DNA of 64,000 nucleotides, from assembly GCA_015478855.1 (NCBI GenBank), contig JADMKJ010000119.1, positions 1-64,000 of the forward strand, given 5' to 3'. Source of the stretch: Proteiniphilum sp. (GTDB lineage: Bacteria; Bacteroidota; Bacteroidia; Bacteroidales; Dysgonomonadaceae). Position numbers and translations under genes: made by a program. This document shows positions 19,254 to 30,300 of this stretch, in pieces. Numbering within the stretch: position 1 is the first letter of the stretch; each line of letters opens with the position of its first letter. The notes under the pieces were generated by a model that had not been told where the DNA came from, made no database searches, and saw nothing but the letters and a program-made list of their open reading frames with translations.

Positions 19254-20876
19254 TTACAATGTGATATCTTCTCTCTGAAAACGCCTTTGACGTGGCTCTG
19301 TCGCTTCTGAACTGCGTCTCTCATTGCTACGGAAGATGTCGCCGGGACCTGTAGGACGTAAATAATCGAGCCAGATAAAGCCTCCCAAACGGGCATCATC
19401 AGGGTTCAGTTGTGGTAAAGGAGTAGTAACTGCCTTTGTTGATGACCAAAGCTTCAGTCTTTTGATTTGCTGTTTCTCTATATCCATTGAGAGATAGGCA
19501 CTCTCTGTTTTATTCAATCCAATAATGGTACTATCTTCTTCAACAAGATAATATAACGATTCTGCATTGCCCTCCACCAGCACGTGATACAAATCGCCAT
19601 CACGAAAATAAGCGGTCATATCCCTTCCTGATAACTGATTGTATTGTTGTTCATTCAGTCTGTCCTGTACAGCCAGCGCATAATCCTTGATCAATGCTTT
19701 TTCAATGGTTGAGTCGTTCAGATAAATATGAATCTGATCACCCAGGATCTGGTTATTTTCATTCCAGATAACGGGATCTCCAATCATATAAACCATTGAG
19801 TCACGTGATGAGTAATGTAGTGAATCGCACACTCCCTGGATGTCGGAACGATAGAAACGTACTTCATAGAACGCTTTGATGTCGCGATTCACCGAATCAG
19901 TCTCCATCACCAGCGTATCACCATGCACGAACATGCTTTCCTGCTGGGAATAATCGATGGCAAAGGCTGAATCAGTAGCAAGTCCGTACTCGGTCTTTTC
20001 ATTGTAGAAACCATAATTACCCTGTAGTATGGCTTTCTTCTCCTTGTCCTCGAGATACATGTTACCAAACACCTCTCCTACGCCGCTTTGCCGGTTATAG
20101 AGAATCGTGTCACCGATAAGGACTTTCATCCCGTCATTGCTGTATACCTCCGAACGATCCAGCAGACGGGAATCATCCGTGGCCGTGTTATACCATCCCC
20201 TGCTGGTATGGACATAGCCGCTGTCAGAAACGATGCGTGAAGGGCCCAGGATATCGGCATATTTCGATTCAGTGTTGTATTTCAGTGTGTCAGCGTAGAT
20301 AATATAATCTTCATTCACCAGCTTCACACTATCGCTGAAGAGAGCCTGTTTTGAATCAGGGTCATATTGTCCCCAGTAAGAGGTTAACTCATTCTCCTCA
20401 TCCACAAGCATCCCCCCCTCGAAGTAATATCCCAGATTGGCTGCACGGTCGAAATCAAGACTGTCAGTGAAAAGGGTAACTGTGCGGTCCTCCATACGGA
20501 TGTTATCCCGAAGCTTTGCCAGCCGCGTGTTGCCGTCGTAATGCAGGTAATCACCATAAACAAAGATGGTATCACCCTGTTCCATCCTCACATTACTGAA
20601 AGCTTCAAATGTATTGGTCTGCTGATACAGATAAGCACTGTCACAATACATAAATGCTCCTTCATGAAAGAAGATTACATTACCGGTAAAGATCTCTGCA
20701 TCAAAACCGGTTCTCTTGCTCCATAAGTCTGCCTGTCTGAGTTCAACAATCTGAATGTCCGGCGTTGCTGATGACCTGGCAGGAGGTTGTTGTGCTTTTG
20801 CTGACGCCATGATGACAAAAAGCACACTTAAGAGAAGTATGCTTTCCTGTATCAATTGTGGACCTTGTCTTTTCAT
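19254..20876 (-). CDS. OstA-like protein (LptA/OstA organic solvent tolerance family)
   Basis: Signal peptide, repeated beta-strand motifs (GNVIFFHEGAFMYCDSAYLY, YGDYLHYDGNTRLAKLRDNI). Confidence 0.85.
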   Translation of the reverse strand: MKRQGPQLIQESILLLSVLFVIMASAKAQQPPARSSATPDIQIVELRQADLWSKRTGFDAEIFTGNVIFFHEGAFMYCDSAYLYQQTNTFEAFSNVRMEQGDTIFVYGDYLHYDGNTRLAKLRDNIRMEDRTVTLFTDSLDFDRAANLGYYFEGGMLVDEENELTSYWGQYDPDSKQALFSDSVKLVNEDYIIYADTLKYNTESKYADILGPSRIVSDSGYVHTSRGWYNTATDDSRLLDRSEVYSNDGMKVLIGDTILYNRQSGVGEVFGNMYLEDKEKKAILQGNYGFYNEKTEYGLATDSAFAIDYSQQESMFVHGDTLVMETDSVNRDIKAFYEVRFYRSDIQGVCDSLHYSSRDSMVYMIGDPVIWNENNQILGDQIHIYLNDSTIEKALIKDYALAVQDRLNEQQYNQLSGRDMTAYFRDGDLYHVLVEGNAESLYYLVEEDSTIIGLNKTESAYLSMDIEKQQIKRLKLWSSTKAVTTPLPQLNPDDARLGGFIWLDYLRPTGPGDIFRSNERRSSEATEPRQRRFQREDITL

Positions 20877-20891
20877 CTTAAAAAAAAGGTG

Positions 20892-22253
20892 TTACTTTTG
20901 CCATCCTTTGTATTTGAATTCACATCCCTGCCAGTCGGGGTCTATACGCACATAGGTTTTATCAATTTTCTTTTGCAGCCATTCATCTACCAGCTGCTGT
21001 TGCCTGGCATTCTCAGCCATCTGCTTCACAATCTGATAATCACTGTTGATCGTGGCCTTGTGTCCTTCGTTGCGGGTGGTTATTTTAATCATCGCGGCTA
21101 CCTGTCTGCCTTTATCGTTAAGCATGATGAACGGCTCAGAGATCTCTCCCGTTTGCATCTCTCCGGCAATTTTCGCTATATCCTGGTTCAGTTCGTTCAA
21201 CGCAAAGCGGGGTGTACCTGAATTGGCGCTGCGCATGTTATTCACCATGATCCCTTTATTGTTCCGTGTATCTTTGTCGGCCGAGAGAAATGTGGCTGCC
21301 TCGTCGAAAGAAATCTTTTTTTCAATAATTCCGATGCGAATGGAATCCAAACGGACAAGTGCCGTATCAAGTGACTCCTGTGGTACTTTAGGCTTCAGCA
21401 GAATATGACGGAAATTACCCATATCACCCCTGCGTTCAATCAACTGGATTATATGAAAGCCATATTCCGATTCTACCACGTTGGATACTTTTTTGGGATC
21501 ATTCAGTGCAAATGCCACATTGGCAAACTCCGGTACAAATCCTGAACGGTTCATAAAGCCTAACTCACCTCCTTTAATGGCGGAGGGGTCCTCGGAGTAT
21601 AATAGTGCCAGTGTAGAGAATTCCTTTTCGCCATTATTGATCTGATCGGTATATTCACGCAGGCTGGATTTCACCTTGTCAATCTCTTCCAGTGGTATTT
21701 TAGGCTCAGCAGTAATGATCTGCACCTCCAGGGTGGTTTGAATAAAGGGCAGACTATCCTGTGGCAGGGTGTTGTAATACTTCCTTATTTCTGACGGTGT
21801 CAATTGCACACTGCCGAAGTGTTTTTGTTGCACACCTTCCACAAGCTGTTGCTCGCGTATCTGCTGCCGCAGATCCTCGCGTATACCGGATATTTTCTTT
21901 CCGTAATACTCTTCCAGTCTTTCCACAGAGCCGGTGGATGCGATATATTCATTCACCAGGTACTCCAGCGTACGGTTCACATTGGATTCCTGTACCTCTA
22001 TACTGTCCAGCTTGGCCTGATCGAGAAAGAGCTTCCTGATGGCCAGTTGTTCTGGTATGAAACAGTAAGGATCGCCCTCGATGCGCTGATCTTGCATCAG
22101 GATCTCCTTGCGATAGTCTTCCACTTCCGATTTAAGGATGGCCTCGTCACCCACCACCCACACGATCTCGTCAATCACATTGTTTTGAGAATTAACATAC
22201 TGTGTAGCTGACAAGGTAAGCAGCAGAAGGATTATCTTAAATGAATGCTTCAT
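20892..22253 (-). CDS. Peptidylprolyl isomerase, SurA-like periplasmic chaperone
   Basis: Signal peptide, rotamase motifs ALLYSEDPSAIKGGELGFMNRSGFVPEFANVAFAL and VESEYGFHIIQL. Confidence 0.9.
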   Translation of the reverse strand: MKHSFKIILLLLTLSATQYVNSQNNVIDEIVWVVGDEAILKSEVEDYRKEILMQDQRIEGDPYCFIPEQLAIRKLFLDQAKLDSIEVQESNVNRTLEYLVNEYIASTGSVERLEEYYGKKISGIREDLRQQIREQQLVEGVQQKHFGSVQLTPSEIRKYYNTLPQDSLPFIQTTLEVQIITAEPKIPLEEIDKVKSSLREYTDQINNGEKEFSTLALLYSEDPSAIKGGELGFMNRSGFVPEFANVAFALNDPKKVSNVVESEYGFHIIQLIERRGDMGNFRHILLKPKVPQESLDTALVRLDSIRIGIIEKKISFDEAATFLSADKDTRNNKGIMVNNMRSANSGTPRFALNELNQDIAKIAGEMQTGEISEPFIMLNDKGRQVAAMIKITTRNEGHKATINSDYQIVKQMAENARQQQLVDEWLQKKIDKTYVRIDPDWQGCEFKYKGWQK

Positions 22254-22372
22254 AGAAAAATCTGTTTAAAAATAGTGATGTAAAAGTAGTGATAATCCAC
22301 ATAGCTGCAAAATAGTTTGATGGTTAAAAGTAGTTATAAAGGGTTGACTCCTTGAAATATCGGTGAGGAGTA

Positions 22373-22410
22373 GATATAAAGAACAGAGACGACCGGATGG
22401 TCGTCTCTGT
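22373..22410 (-). terminator. Intrinsic terminator downstream of the ppdK gene
   Basis: Perfect 12-bp stem ACAGAGACGACC/GGTCGTCTCTGT with T-rich minus-strand tail. Confidence 0.75.
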
Positions 22411-22434
22411 CACATTCCTGTTTTATCTTCCTGT

Positions 22435-25155
22435 TTATCCTTCTATTGCAGCCTGCGCTGCTGACAAACGGGCAATAGGTACGCGGAATGGTGAACAGGA
22501 GACATAATTCAGTCCAACAGTATGGCAGAACTTAACCGAGGAAGGCTCACCCCCGTGCTCACCGCAGATACCGCATTTAAGCGTAGGAGATACTTCGCGA
22601 CCTTTTTGCACAGCCATGCGAACAAGTTGTCCCACACCGTTCTGATCAATCACGGCGAAGGGATCATGTTTCAGAATACCCTTATCGAGATACATCGGAA
22701 GGAACTTGGCCACATCGTCACGACTGTAACCAAAGGTCAACTGCGTCAGGTCATTGGTGCCAAAGGAGAAGAAATCGGCTTCCTTCGCTATCTTATGTGC
22801 CGTAAGTGCGGCTCGTGGAATCTCAATCATCGTGCCGATCTTATATTTCACGGAGTCGCTCTTCTCGGCAAACACCTTCTGAATGGTGTTTTCAATGATA
22901 TCTTTCTGCGCCATGAATTCATACACAATGCCGGTGAGTGGAACCATGATCTCCGGTATGGCATTCACACCCTCCTCCTTCAGTTCTAACGCAGCCTCAA
23001 TAATGGCACGTGTCTGCATCTCTGTTATCTCGGGATAAAGGTTCCCAAGACGGCAACCCCTCAAGCCCAGCATTGGGTTAGACTCCATAAGCCCTTCCAC
23101 ACGGTCGTGAATATCCTTGTATGAGATGCCCATCACTTTGGCCATCTCCATCTGTCCTTTTTCGTCGTGAGGCACAAACTCATGCAGTGGCGGGTCGAGC
23201 AAACGGATGGTCACGGCAAAACCGTCCATGGCCCTGAAAATTCCCACAAAGTCCTTTTTCTGCAGCGGGAGCAGTTTCACCAGCGCTTCACGACGTCCCT
23301 CCTCATCTTTCGCCAGGATCATCTCACGCATGGTGACAATCTTGTCCTCCTCGAAGAACATGTGCTCGGTACGGCACAATCCAATACCCTTCGCCCCGAA
23401 GTTACGGGCTACCAGCGCATCGTGAGGGGTGTCGGCGTTGGTTCTGACATCCATTCGTGCATACTTTTCAGCAAGCTTCATCAGTTCATTGAAATCGGCA
23501 TCAATCTCGGCATCCTGAGTGATTATTTTACCCTCATAGACGTTCCCGGTAGAGCCATCCAGCGATATCCAGTCACCCTCTTTCAACTCCTTACCGTTAA
23601 TTGTCATGGTGCGTGCTTTATAATCGATCACCAGATTGTTGGCTGCCGATACACAACACTTACCCATTCCACGTGCTACAACAGCCGCATGAGAGGTCAT
23701 CCCTCCACGGGCGGTGAGAATACCCTGTGACGATGCCATACCACGCAGGTCTTCAGGGGAGGTCTCTGTCCTGCAGAGTATCACCTTTTTACCATCCTTG
23801 TACCACTCTTCTGCCTCATCAGCATGAAAAACAACCTGTCCTGCAGCCGCCCCCGGTGATGCCGGCAGCCCATGAGTAACCGGTTTTGCCTGAGCAAGCG
23901 CTTTCTTGTCAAATACAGGATGAAGCAACTCATCCAGCTTCTCGGGATCACAACGCCTCAATGCGGTTTTCTCATCGATGTACCCCTGGTGGAGCATATC
24001 AATGGCAATTTTTACCATCGCAGCACCGGTACGTTTACCACTGCGTGTTTGCAATATCCAGAGCTTACCATCCTGAATGGTAAACTCAAGATCCTGCATA
24101 TCTTTAAAATAATCCTCCAGCTTCTGTTGCACTTCTATCAGCTCTTTCGCACATGCCGGCAGTGCTTCTTCAAGCGAGGGAAAACTGGCTGCACGCTCCT
24201 CTTCGGAGATACCTTTCATCTTTGCCCATCGGCGTGATCCTTCGAGGGTGATTTCCTGCGGAGTACGAACACCTGCCACCACATCTTCACCCTGTGCATC
24301 GATCAGGTATTCACCATTGAAGATATCTTCTCCCGTAGCTGCATCGCGGGTAAAAGCAACACCTGTTCCGGATGTCTTACCCATATTCCCGTACACCATT
24401 GCCTGCACGTTGACGGCAGTACCCCACTCCTGGGGGAAGTTATTCATCTTGCGGTAGAGGATGGCACGTTCATTCATCCAGCTGTCAAAAACGGAGCAGA
24501 CAGCTCCCCACAACTGATCCCATGGATTCACCGGGAAATCATTGCCTGTATTTTCTTTCACTGCAGCTTTGAATCTTTTCACCAGCTCTTTCAGATCATC
24601 GGTGGTGAAATCGGTATCCAGCTCAATCCCTTTCGATTTCTTCATTTCATCCATGATCTCTTCAAAGGGATCTTCATCTTCCTTGCTCTGAGGCTTTAGT
24701 CCGAGCACCACATCACCGTACATCTGCACAAAACGGCGATAAGAATCCCACGCAAAACGCTCATTGCCCGACTTTTTAGCGATTCCCAACACTGCATCAT
24801 CATTCAAACCGAGGTTTAAGACAGTATCCATCATGCCGGGCATAGATACACGTGCACCTGAGCGAACAGAAACCAGACAGGGATTCTCCTTGTCTCCAAA
24901 TTTTGTGCCGGTCTGCTCTTCAATCCGGGAAACAGCCTTTTCCACCTCTTCTTTCAGGACGCTGATCACATATTCTTTGCCTAGCTCGTTGTATTCAGTA
25001 CAAACCTCAGTGGTAATTGTAAAACCGGGAGGTACGGGAACACCAATTAAATTCATTTCAGCAAGGTTCGCTCCTTTACCTCCAAGCAGGTTTTTCATAT
25101 CTGCCCGCCCTTCGGCCGCGCCGTTTCCAAAGGTGTAAACTCTCTTTTTTTCCAT
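22435..25155 (-). CDS. ppdK: Pyruvate, phosphate dikinase
   Basis: GGKGANLAEM, catalytic-His region GGMTSHAAVVARGMGK, FGTNDLTQ, CGICGEHGG. Confidence 0.96.
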   Translation of the reverse strand: MEKKRVYTFGNGAAEGRADMKNLLGGKGANLAEMNLIGVPVPPGFTITTEVCTEYNELGKEYVISVLKEEVEKAVSRIEEQTGTKFGDKENPCLVSVRSGARVSMPGMMDTVLNLGLNDDAVLGIAKKSGNERFAWDSYRRFVQMYGDVVLGLKPQSKEDEDPFEEIMDEMKKSKGIELDTDFTTDDLKELVKRFKAAVKENTGNDFPVNPWDQLWGAVCSVFDSWMNERAILYRKMNNFPQEWGTAVNVQAMVYGNMGKTSGTGVAFTRDAATGEDIFNGEYLIDAQGEDVVAGVRTPQEITLEGSRRWAKMKGISEEERAASFPSLEEALPACAKELIEVQQKLEDYFKDMQDLEFTIQDGKLWILQTRSGKRTGAAMVKIAIDMLHQGYIDEKTALRRCDPEKLDELLHPVFDKKALAQAKPVTHGLPASPGAAAGQVVFHADEAEEWYKDGKKVILCRTETSPEDLRGMASSQGILTARGGMTSHAAVVARGMGKCCVSAANNLVIDYKARTMTINGKELKEGDWISLDGSTGNVYEGKIITQDAEIDADFNELMKLAEKYARMDVRTNADTPHDALVARNFGAKGIGLCRTEHMFFEEDKIVTMREMILAKDEEGRREALVKLLPLQKKDFVGIFRAMDGFAVTIRLLDPPLHEFVPHDEKGQMEMAKVMGISYKDIHDRVEGLMESNPMLGLRGCRLGNLYPEITEMQTRAIIEAALELKEEGVNAIPEIMVPLTGIVYEFMAQKDIIENTIQKVFAEKSDSVKYKIGTMIEIPRAALTAHKIAKEADFFSFGTNDLTQLTFGYSRDDVAKFLPMYLDKGILKHDPFAVIDQNGVGQLVRMAVQKGREVSPTLKCGICGEHGGEPSSVKFCHTVGLNYVSCSPFRVPIARLSAAQAAIEG

Positions 25156-25218
25156 TTGATATAAAGTAATGATTATTTAAATGTTAAAGTATCTCTATTT
25201 CCTTTCCGCTTTCGTCTG

Positions 25219-25226
25219 CAAATATA
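25219..25226 (-). promoter_or_regulatory. TATATTTG -7 element upstream of the ppdK gene
   Basis: TAnnTTTG on minus strand. Confidence 0.45.
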
Positions 25227-25280
25227 GCAAATTATATAAAAATTGAATCATTATGGCAGATTGCTTTTTTCAATATGATT

Positions 25281-26168
25281 TTATTTCACCATCGTCACAG
25301 TATCCACTCTTATTTGATCCCTGGGTTGAAGGAGATGAGGTTGCACCTCCCCGGTATGTAGGTCCAGCGAGTCTCTTTTACCGTCACCGAGATAGATGTT
25401 ATACAATTGAATGCCGGGAACAACGGCTGAGGAGTCGTCCAAATGAACAAATCCATTTATTTGTGTTAATGTGTCTCCGGGTATGAATCTTGAAGCAGCC
25501 ATAGTGTATGTTTTGTTCTCATCTATTGACTGGGATTGTGAAATAACGGTATCTGCATACACCAGGGTTAGCGAGGCCAATAAACTGGCGTTAAAGAACG
25601 GAGGGACACCTATCACACTGAATGTAAAAGAGAATTGATCTGTTGATATGCTGGAAGAAATCTCTGCTGAATCCAACAGGAAAAAAAATCCTTTTTTTAT
25701 GCCGGGCATTGAGAACGTATAGACGGGAGGAATATAGGATGGAGATAAAAGTGCCGGATTCACTACCTGTTGCGCATTCAGCCTTTGCAGCTGCTTGTCA
25801 ATCTCTTTCCGGGTACGTTGTAAACGTACCTTTACAGAGTCATTCATCTTCAGGTATAAATCTATTCGGTCAGAATACCAGGAGAGAGAGGTATCCCACT
25901 CTGCCTGAGTAACATCATGAGCCCTGAAGATTTGATTGATGTAAGCTTCTTTTTTTTCAGGAGTGTTGAAATTGCCATAATCATTTTCCAGAGTGGCCTC
26001 AGCAATGTATATATCATACATCAGCTGCTCCATGTTCTTTCTGTTCAGAACCTCCTTTGGTCGGTTCTGACAAGAGGAGACTATCATGATCAACAGCAGG
26101 GAAAAAAACAGATATGAAACAGTTTTATATTTCACCGGTAATCTCTTTTTCTTTTTCAAGATCTTCAC
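25281..26168 (-). CDS. DUF4296-type lipoprotein
   Basis: Lipobox IVSSC; PKEVLNRKNMEQLMYDIYIAEATLE; adjacent to lspA as typical in Bacteroidota. Confidence 0.75.
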   Translation of the reverse strand: MKILKKKKRLPVKYKTVSYLFFSLLLIMIVSSCQNRPKEVLNRKNMEQLMYDIYIAEATLENDYGNFNTPEKKEAYINQIFRAHDVTQAEWDTSLSWYSDRIDLYLKMNDSVKVRLQRTRKEIDKQLQRLNAQQVVNPALLSPSYIPPVYTFSMPGIKKGFFFLLDSAEISSSISTDQFSFTFSVIGVPPFFNASLLASLTLVYADTVISQSQSIDENKTYTMAASRFIPGDTLTQINGFVHLDDSSAVVPGIQLYNIYLGDGKRDSLDLHTGEVQPHLLQPRDQIRVDTVTMVK

Positions 26169-26793
26169 GCTCTTTCCTGGAGAGCAACGAATAGGATAAC
26201 GTTTTCCTGTAAAAAAGTAAAATCAGAATAACACCCACAGTTATTGCTGAATCGGCTATATTAAAAATGAACCGAAAGAATAGAAACTCCTGCCCTCCCA
26301 CAAACGGCACCCATTTGGGATAGGTACCGCTGATAATGGGGAAGTATAGCATATCTACCACCTTACCATGAAGGAAAGAGGAGTACCCTTCACCCCAGGA
26401 TACCAGGGAGGAGAGATGACCGGGGTAGCTGGCTTCGAATATAACCCCATAGAAGATGCTGTCAATAATATTTCCTGAGGCCCCCGCAAGCACGAGAGTC
26501 ACACTTATGATAAACCCGGTTTTATAATTATCCTTCACCAGCCTCTTGATATAAAACACAATAAGCACAACCGCTATAATGCGAAAAAGTGAAAGAAAAA
26601 GCTTTCCGCCGGCTTCAATACCGAAAGCCATCCCGTTATTCTCTACGAAATAAATCTTAAACCAGTCGGTAATATGAATAGTGTCGTACAATCCCATATG
26701 TGTTTTCACCCATATCTTGGAAAGCTGATCGACGAGAAGTACCAAAAAAACGACAGCCACGGCAACCCATGTCCTGTGAACTCTATTTTCCAT
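26125..26793 (-). CDS. lspA: Lipoprotein signal peptidase (SPase II)
   Basis: VDQLSKIW, ASGNIIDSIFYG, FRFIFNIADSAITVG. Confidence 0.93.
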   Translation of the reverse strand: MENRVHRTWVAVAVVFLVLLVDQLSKIWVKTHMGLYDTIHITDWFKIYFVENNGMAFGIEAGGKLFLSLFRIIAVVLIVFYIKRLVKDNYKTGFIISVTLVLAGASGNIIDSIFYGVIFEASYPGHLSSLVSWGEGYSSFLHGKVVDMLYFPIISGTYPKWVPFVGGQEFLFFRFIFNIADSAITVGVILILLFYRKTLSYSLLSRKEREDLEKEKEITGEI

Positions 26794-26853
26794 ATTTCAA
26801 ACCCCTCTCCATTTTGTTCACCAATACCACGGAAATAGTCATATCACTGGTAA

Positions 26854-27234
26854 TTATTTCTTCTTTGCCGACTTAGCCTCTATACTTAACGTGGCATGAG
26901 GAACTGCACGAAGGCGCTCCTTAGGGATCAGCTTGCCTGTTTCACGACAGACACCGTATGTCCCGTTTTCGATACGGATCAGGGCTGCCTGTAAATTCTG
27001 AATAAATTTCATCTGCCGTTGTGCCAGTCGTCCTGCTTCCTCCTTGGAGAGCGTGGATGCACCCTCTTCCAGCACCTTGTAGGTAGGAGAAGTATCAACC
27101 GTGTCATTACCATCAGTGTTGGTTACAGCAGCACGATAATTTTCATACTCCTGTTTGGCAACCTGCAGTTTTTCATTTATGATTGCACGGAACTCATCCA
27201 ATTCCACATCTGAATATCTCGTCTTTTCACTCAT
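26854..27234 (-). CDS. TraR/DksA family protein with degenerate zinc finger
   Basis: ALIRIENGTYGVCRETGKLIPKERLRAVPHATLSIEAK; only one of four canonical Cys retained. Confidence 0.9.
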   Translation of the reverse strand: MSEKTRYSDVELDEFRAIINEKLQVAKQEYENYRAAVTNTDGNDTVDTSPTYKVLEEGASTLSKEEAGRLAQRQMKFIQNLQAALIRIENGTYGVCRETGKLIPKERLRAVPHATLSIEAKSAKKK

Positions 27235-27326
27235 AATAAATAGTGTTTAGGGCTGTGTCTCTTTCTGGAATCAGAGTTTTATTACAACAACCGGCGTTTT
27301 TTATTGTTCATTTATCATTTCCAGCA

Positions 27327-27334
27327 CAAAGATA
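27327..27334 (-). promoter_or_regulatory. TATCTTTG -7 element upstream of the TraR/DksA gene
   Basis: Exact TAnnTTTG match in the ileS-traR intergenic region. Confidence 0.5.
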
Positions 27335-27353
27335 CATATAAAACAAATAATTC

Positions 27354-30300
27354 TCAATTGTTTTTATTTATACTGATAGTCAGTGACTGATCATCAATTT
27401 CTATTACATTTTCCTGCTGTTCGTTCACGATGATTATCTCGTCAGCCAGCACCTGATTTTTGATGTACCCGCTATTATCAGTAATAGCTGCATCAAAAGC
27501 AGGGCTAGAGGAGAGCTTAATGGTGATGCGATCTGTTATATCAAAATTCTTCGCTTTGCGAAGGTTCTGAATCCTGTTCACCAGCTCACGTGCAACACCC
27601 TCCTTCTGAAGCACATCACTCAGGGTGATATCAAGTGCCACGGTCAACCGTCCTTCATTACCCACCAGCCATCCGGGGATATCTTCCGAGAGAATCTCCA
27701 CATCATCCGTCGTAATCAACGCTTCCTGACCATCAACAGACAACATTACAGAGCCGCTCTTCTCCAATTCAATGATCTCGCTCTTCTCCATCCCCTGTAT
27801 CCTCAACGCAAGCTGTTTCATTATTTTCCCGTAACGAGGACCCAGTTTTTTGAAATCTGGCTTCACCCTTTTCACAAGCATCTCATTAGCCGAGTCCACA
27901 AACTTGAGTTCTTTTACATTCACCTCATTTAGAATCAGCGTTTCAATAGCCTGGATATTTCTTTTCTGTGCTTCATCCACCATCGGGATCATGATTTTAG
28001 AGAGTGGTTGCCGCACTTTTATGTTTACCTTCCTACGCAGTGCAAGCACGATGGAGGAAGCTGTTTGCGCCAGATACATCTGCTCTTCAAGCTGTTTATC
28101 AATCAGCGAAGCATCAGCCACCGGGAAATCAGCCAGGTGCACCGATTCAAAATGTTCACTTCCGGTTGTGGCCGTCAAATCGAGATAGAGTCTGTCGGCA
28201 TAGAATGGAGCAATGGGTGCCATCAGTTTCGCTACCGTCACCAGGCACTGATACAATGTTTGATAAGCCGAGAGTTTATCATCGGTCATCTCCCCGCCCC
28301 AGAAACGTTTGCGGTTCAAACGAACGAACCAGTTACTGAGATTATCACTCACAAAATCAGAAATGGCACGTCCCGCTTTTGTAGGTTCATAGGTACTGTA
28401 TCCCAGCTCTACCTCTTCCACCAGCGTGTTCAGCAGTGATATGATCCAGCGGTCAATTTCAGGACGTTCATCAATGGCTATCTGCGGGTATTGGTTGCGG
28501 AAATCATCCACATTGGCATATAGCACAAAGAAGGAATAGGTGTTGTAAAGCGTTCCGAAGAACTTGCGACGCGCCTCTTCCACCCCTTCAATATCAAACT
28601 TCAGGTTATCCCATGGTGCAGCGTTGGTGATCATGTACCACCGCAGCGGATCGGAACCATGCTTCTCAATCGTTTCAAAAGGATCCACGGCATTTCCTAA
28701 TCGTTTGGACATCTTATTCCCGTTTTTATCGAGCACAAGCCCGTTGGAAATAACATTTTTAAATGCTACACTACCTTTCACCATCGATGCAATAGCATGC
28801 AGGGTGTAAAACCATCCCCGCGTCTGATCCACTCCCTCGGCAATAAAATCGGCAGGGAACACTTTCTGAAACTCCTCTTCACCGTTATGAGGATAAAAAA
28901 CCTGCGCAAACGGCATGGCTCCACTGTCGAACCAGACATCTATAAGATCTGTCTCGCGATACATCGCCTTGCCACTGTCAGACACCAGAACGATCTGGTC
29001 TACATAGGGGCGATGGAGATCAATCTGATCATATGCCAGTGCTTTATAGTCCTGGAGATGTAACTCTTTCCAGGGCAACTCCGTCATCATACCGGCATCC
29101 AGCGCCTTCTGCAGCTCATCCTGCAACTCTTTCACAGAACCGATACACTTTTCCTCTTTTCCGTCTTCGCTGCGCCAGATAGGCAGGGGCGTACCCCAGT
29201 AGCGACTGCGGCTCAGGTTCCAGTCCTGCAGGTTCTCGAGCCACTTTCCGAAACGGCCCGTCCCGGTGGACTGGGGTTTCCAGTTGATCGTGTTGTTCAG
29301 CTCAATCATTTTCTCGCGACAGGCTGTTGTACGGATAAACCAGCTATCGAGCGGGTAATAGAGCACAGGTTTGTCAGTACGCCAGCAATGCGGATAACTA
29401 TGCACATGCTTCTCAATGCGGAAAGCCCTGTTTTGCTGTTTCAGCATGACCGACAGATCCACATCGAGGGTCGTATCATCATCTGTGAGAGAGTCATCAT
29501 AGGCATTCTTCACGTATCTCCCGGCAAACGCAGTATACAACGCAACATTCACATTGTTTTGTACAAACTGGGGGTCGAGCTCATTCAAAGAGTAAAACTT
29601 TCCGGTCAGGTCTACCATAGGCCTGTCTATTCCTTCTGTGTCGGTCAGCGTCAACCCGGGCACATCATTTTCTTTCCCCACCTTCGCATCATCAGCACCA
29701 AATGTGGGAGCTATATGCACGATCCCGGTACCATCTTCAGTGGTTACGAAATCACCGGTCACTACTTTAAACGCACGGTCGGTTACATTTACCCAGGGTA
29801 TAAGCTGTTCATATCTGATGCCGGCAAGTTCAGTACCTTTCCACATTTTATCAAGCACCCTGTATGGAATGTTTTTATCTCCCGGTTTGTATTCATCGAG
29901 AGACAATGATTCATTTTTTGTATTGAAATAGAGGTGAAGCAGGTTTTTGGCCAATATTACCGTTATCGGCTTCCCTGTATACTGATTGTAGGTCTGTACA
30001 GCAATATAATCAATGTTTTTCCCTACAGCCAGCAACATATTGGAGGGCAGGGTCCATGGTGTGGTTGTCCATGCCAGGAAGAATGGTTCGCCAAAAGCAC
30101 TCCACTCGGGCAGCGGCTCTTTAATTAGGAATTGTGCTGTACAGGTGGTATCCTTCACGTCGCGATAGCATCCCGGCTGGTTCAGTTCATGGGTACTCAA
30201 CCCGGTGCCGGCAGCAGGGGAATAAGGCTGTATGGTGTACCCCTTGTACATATAACCGTTGTTGTACAACTCTTTAAGCAAGTACCACAAGGTCTCGATA

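Noticed and set aside
22522-22989. 155-aa + strand ORF within the ppdK 3' region
   Set aside because: Antisense to conserved C-terminal PPDK motifs.
23167-23730. 187-aa + strand ORF inside the ppdK gene
   Set aside because: Fully antisense to a strongly recognisable conserved gene; His/Gln-rich composition typical of a shadow ORF.
29388-29909. 173-aa + strand ORF inside ileS
   Set aside because: Antisense shadow of ileS; no promoter or family resemblance.
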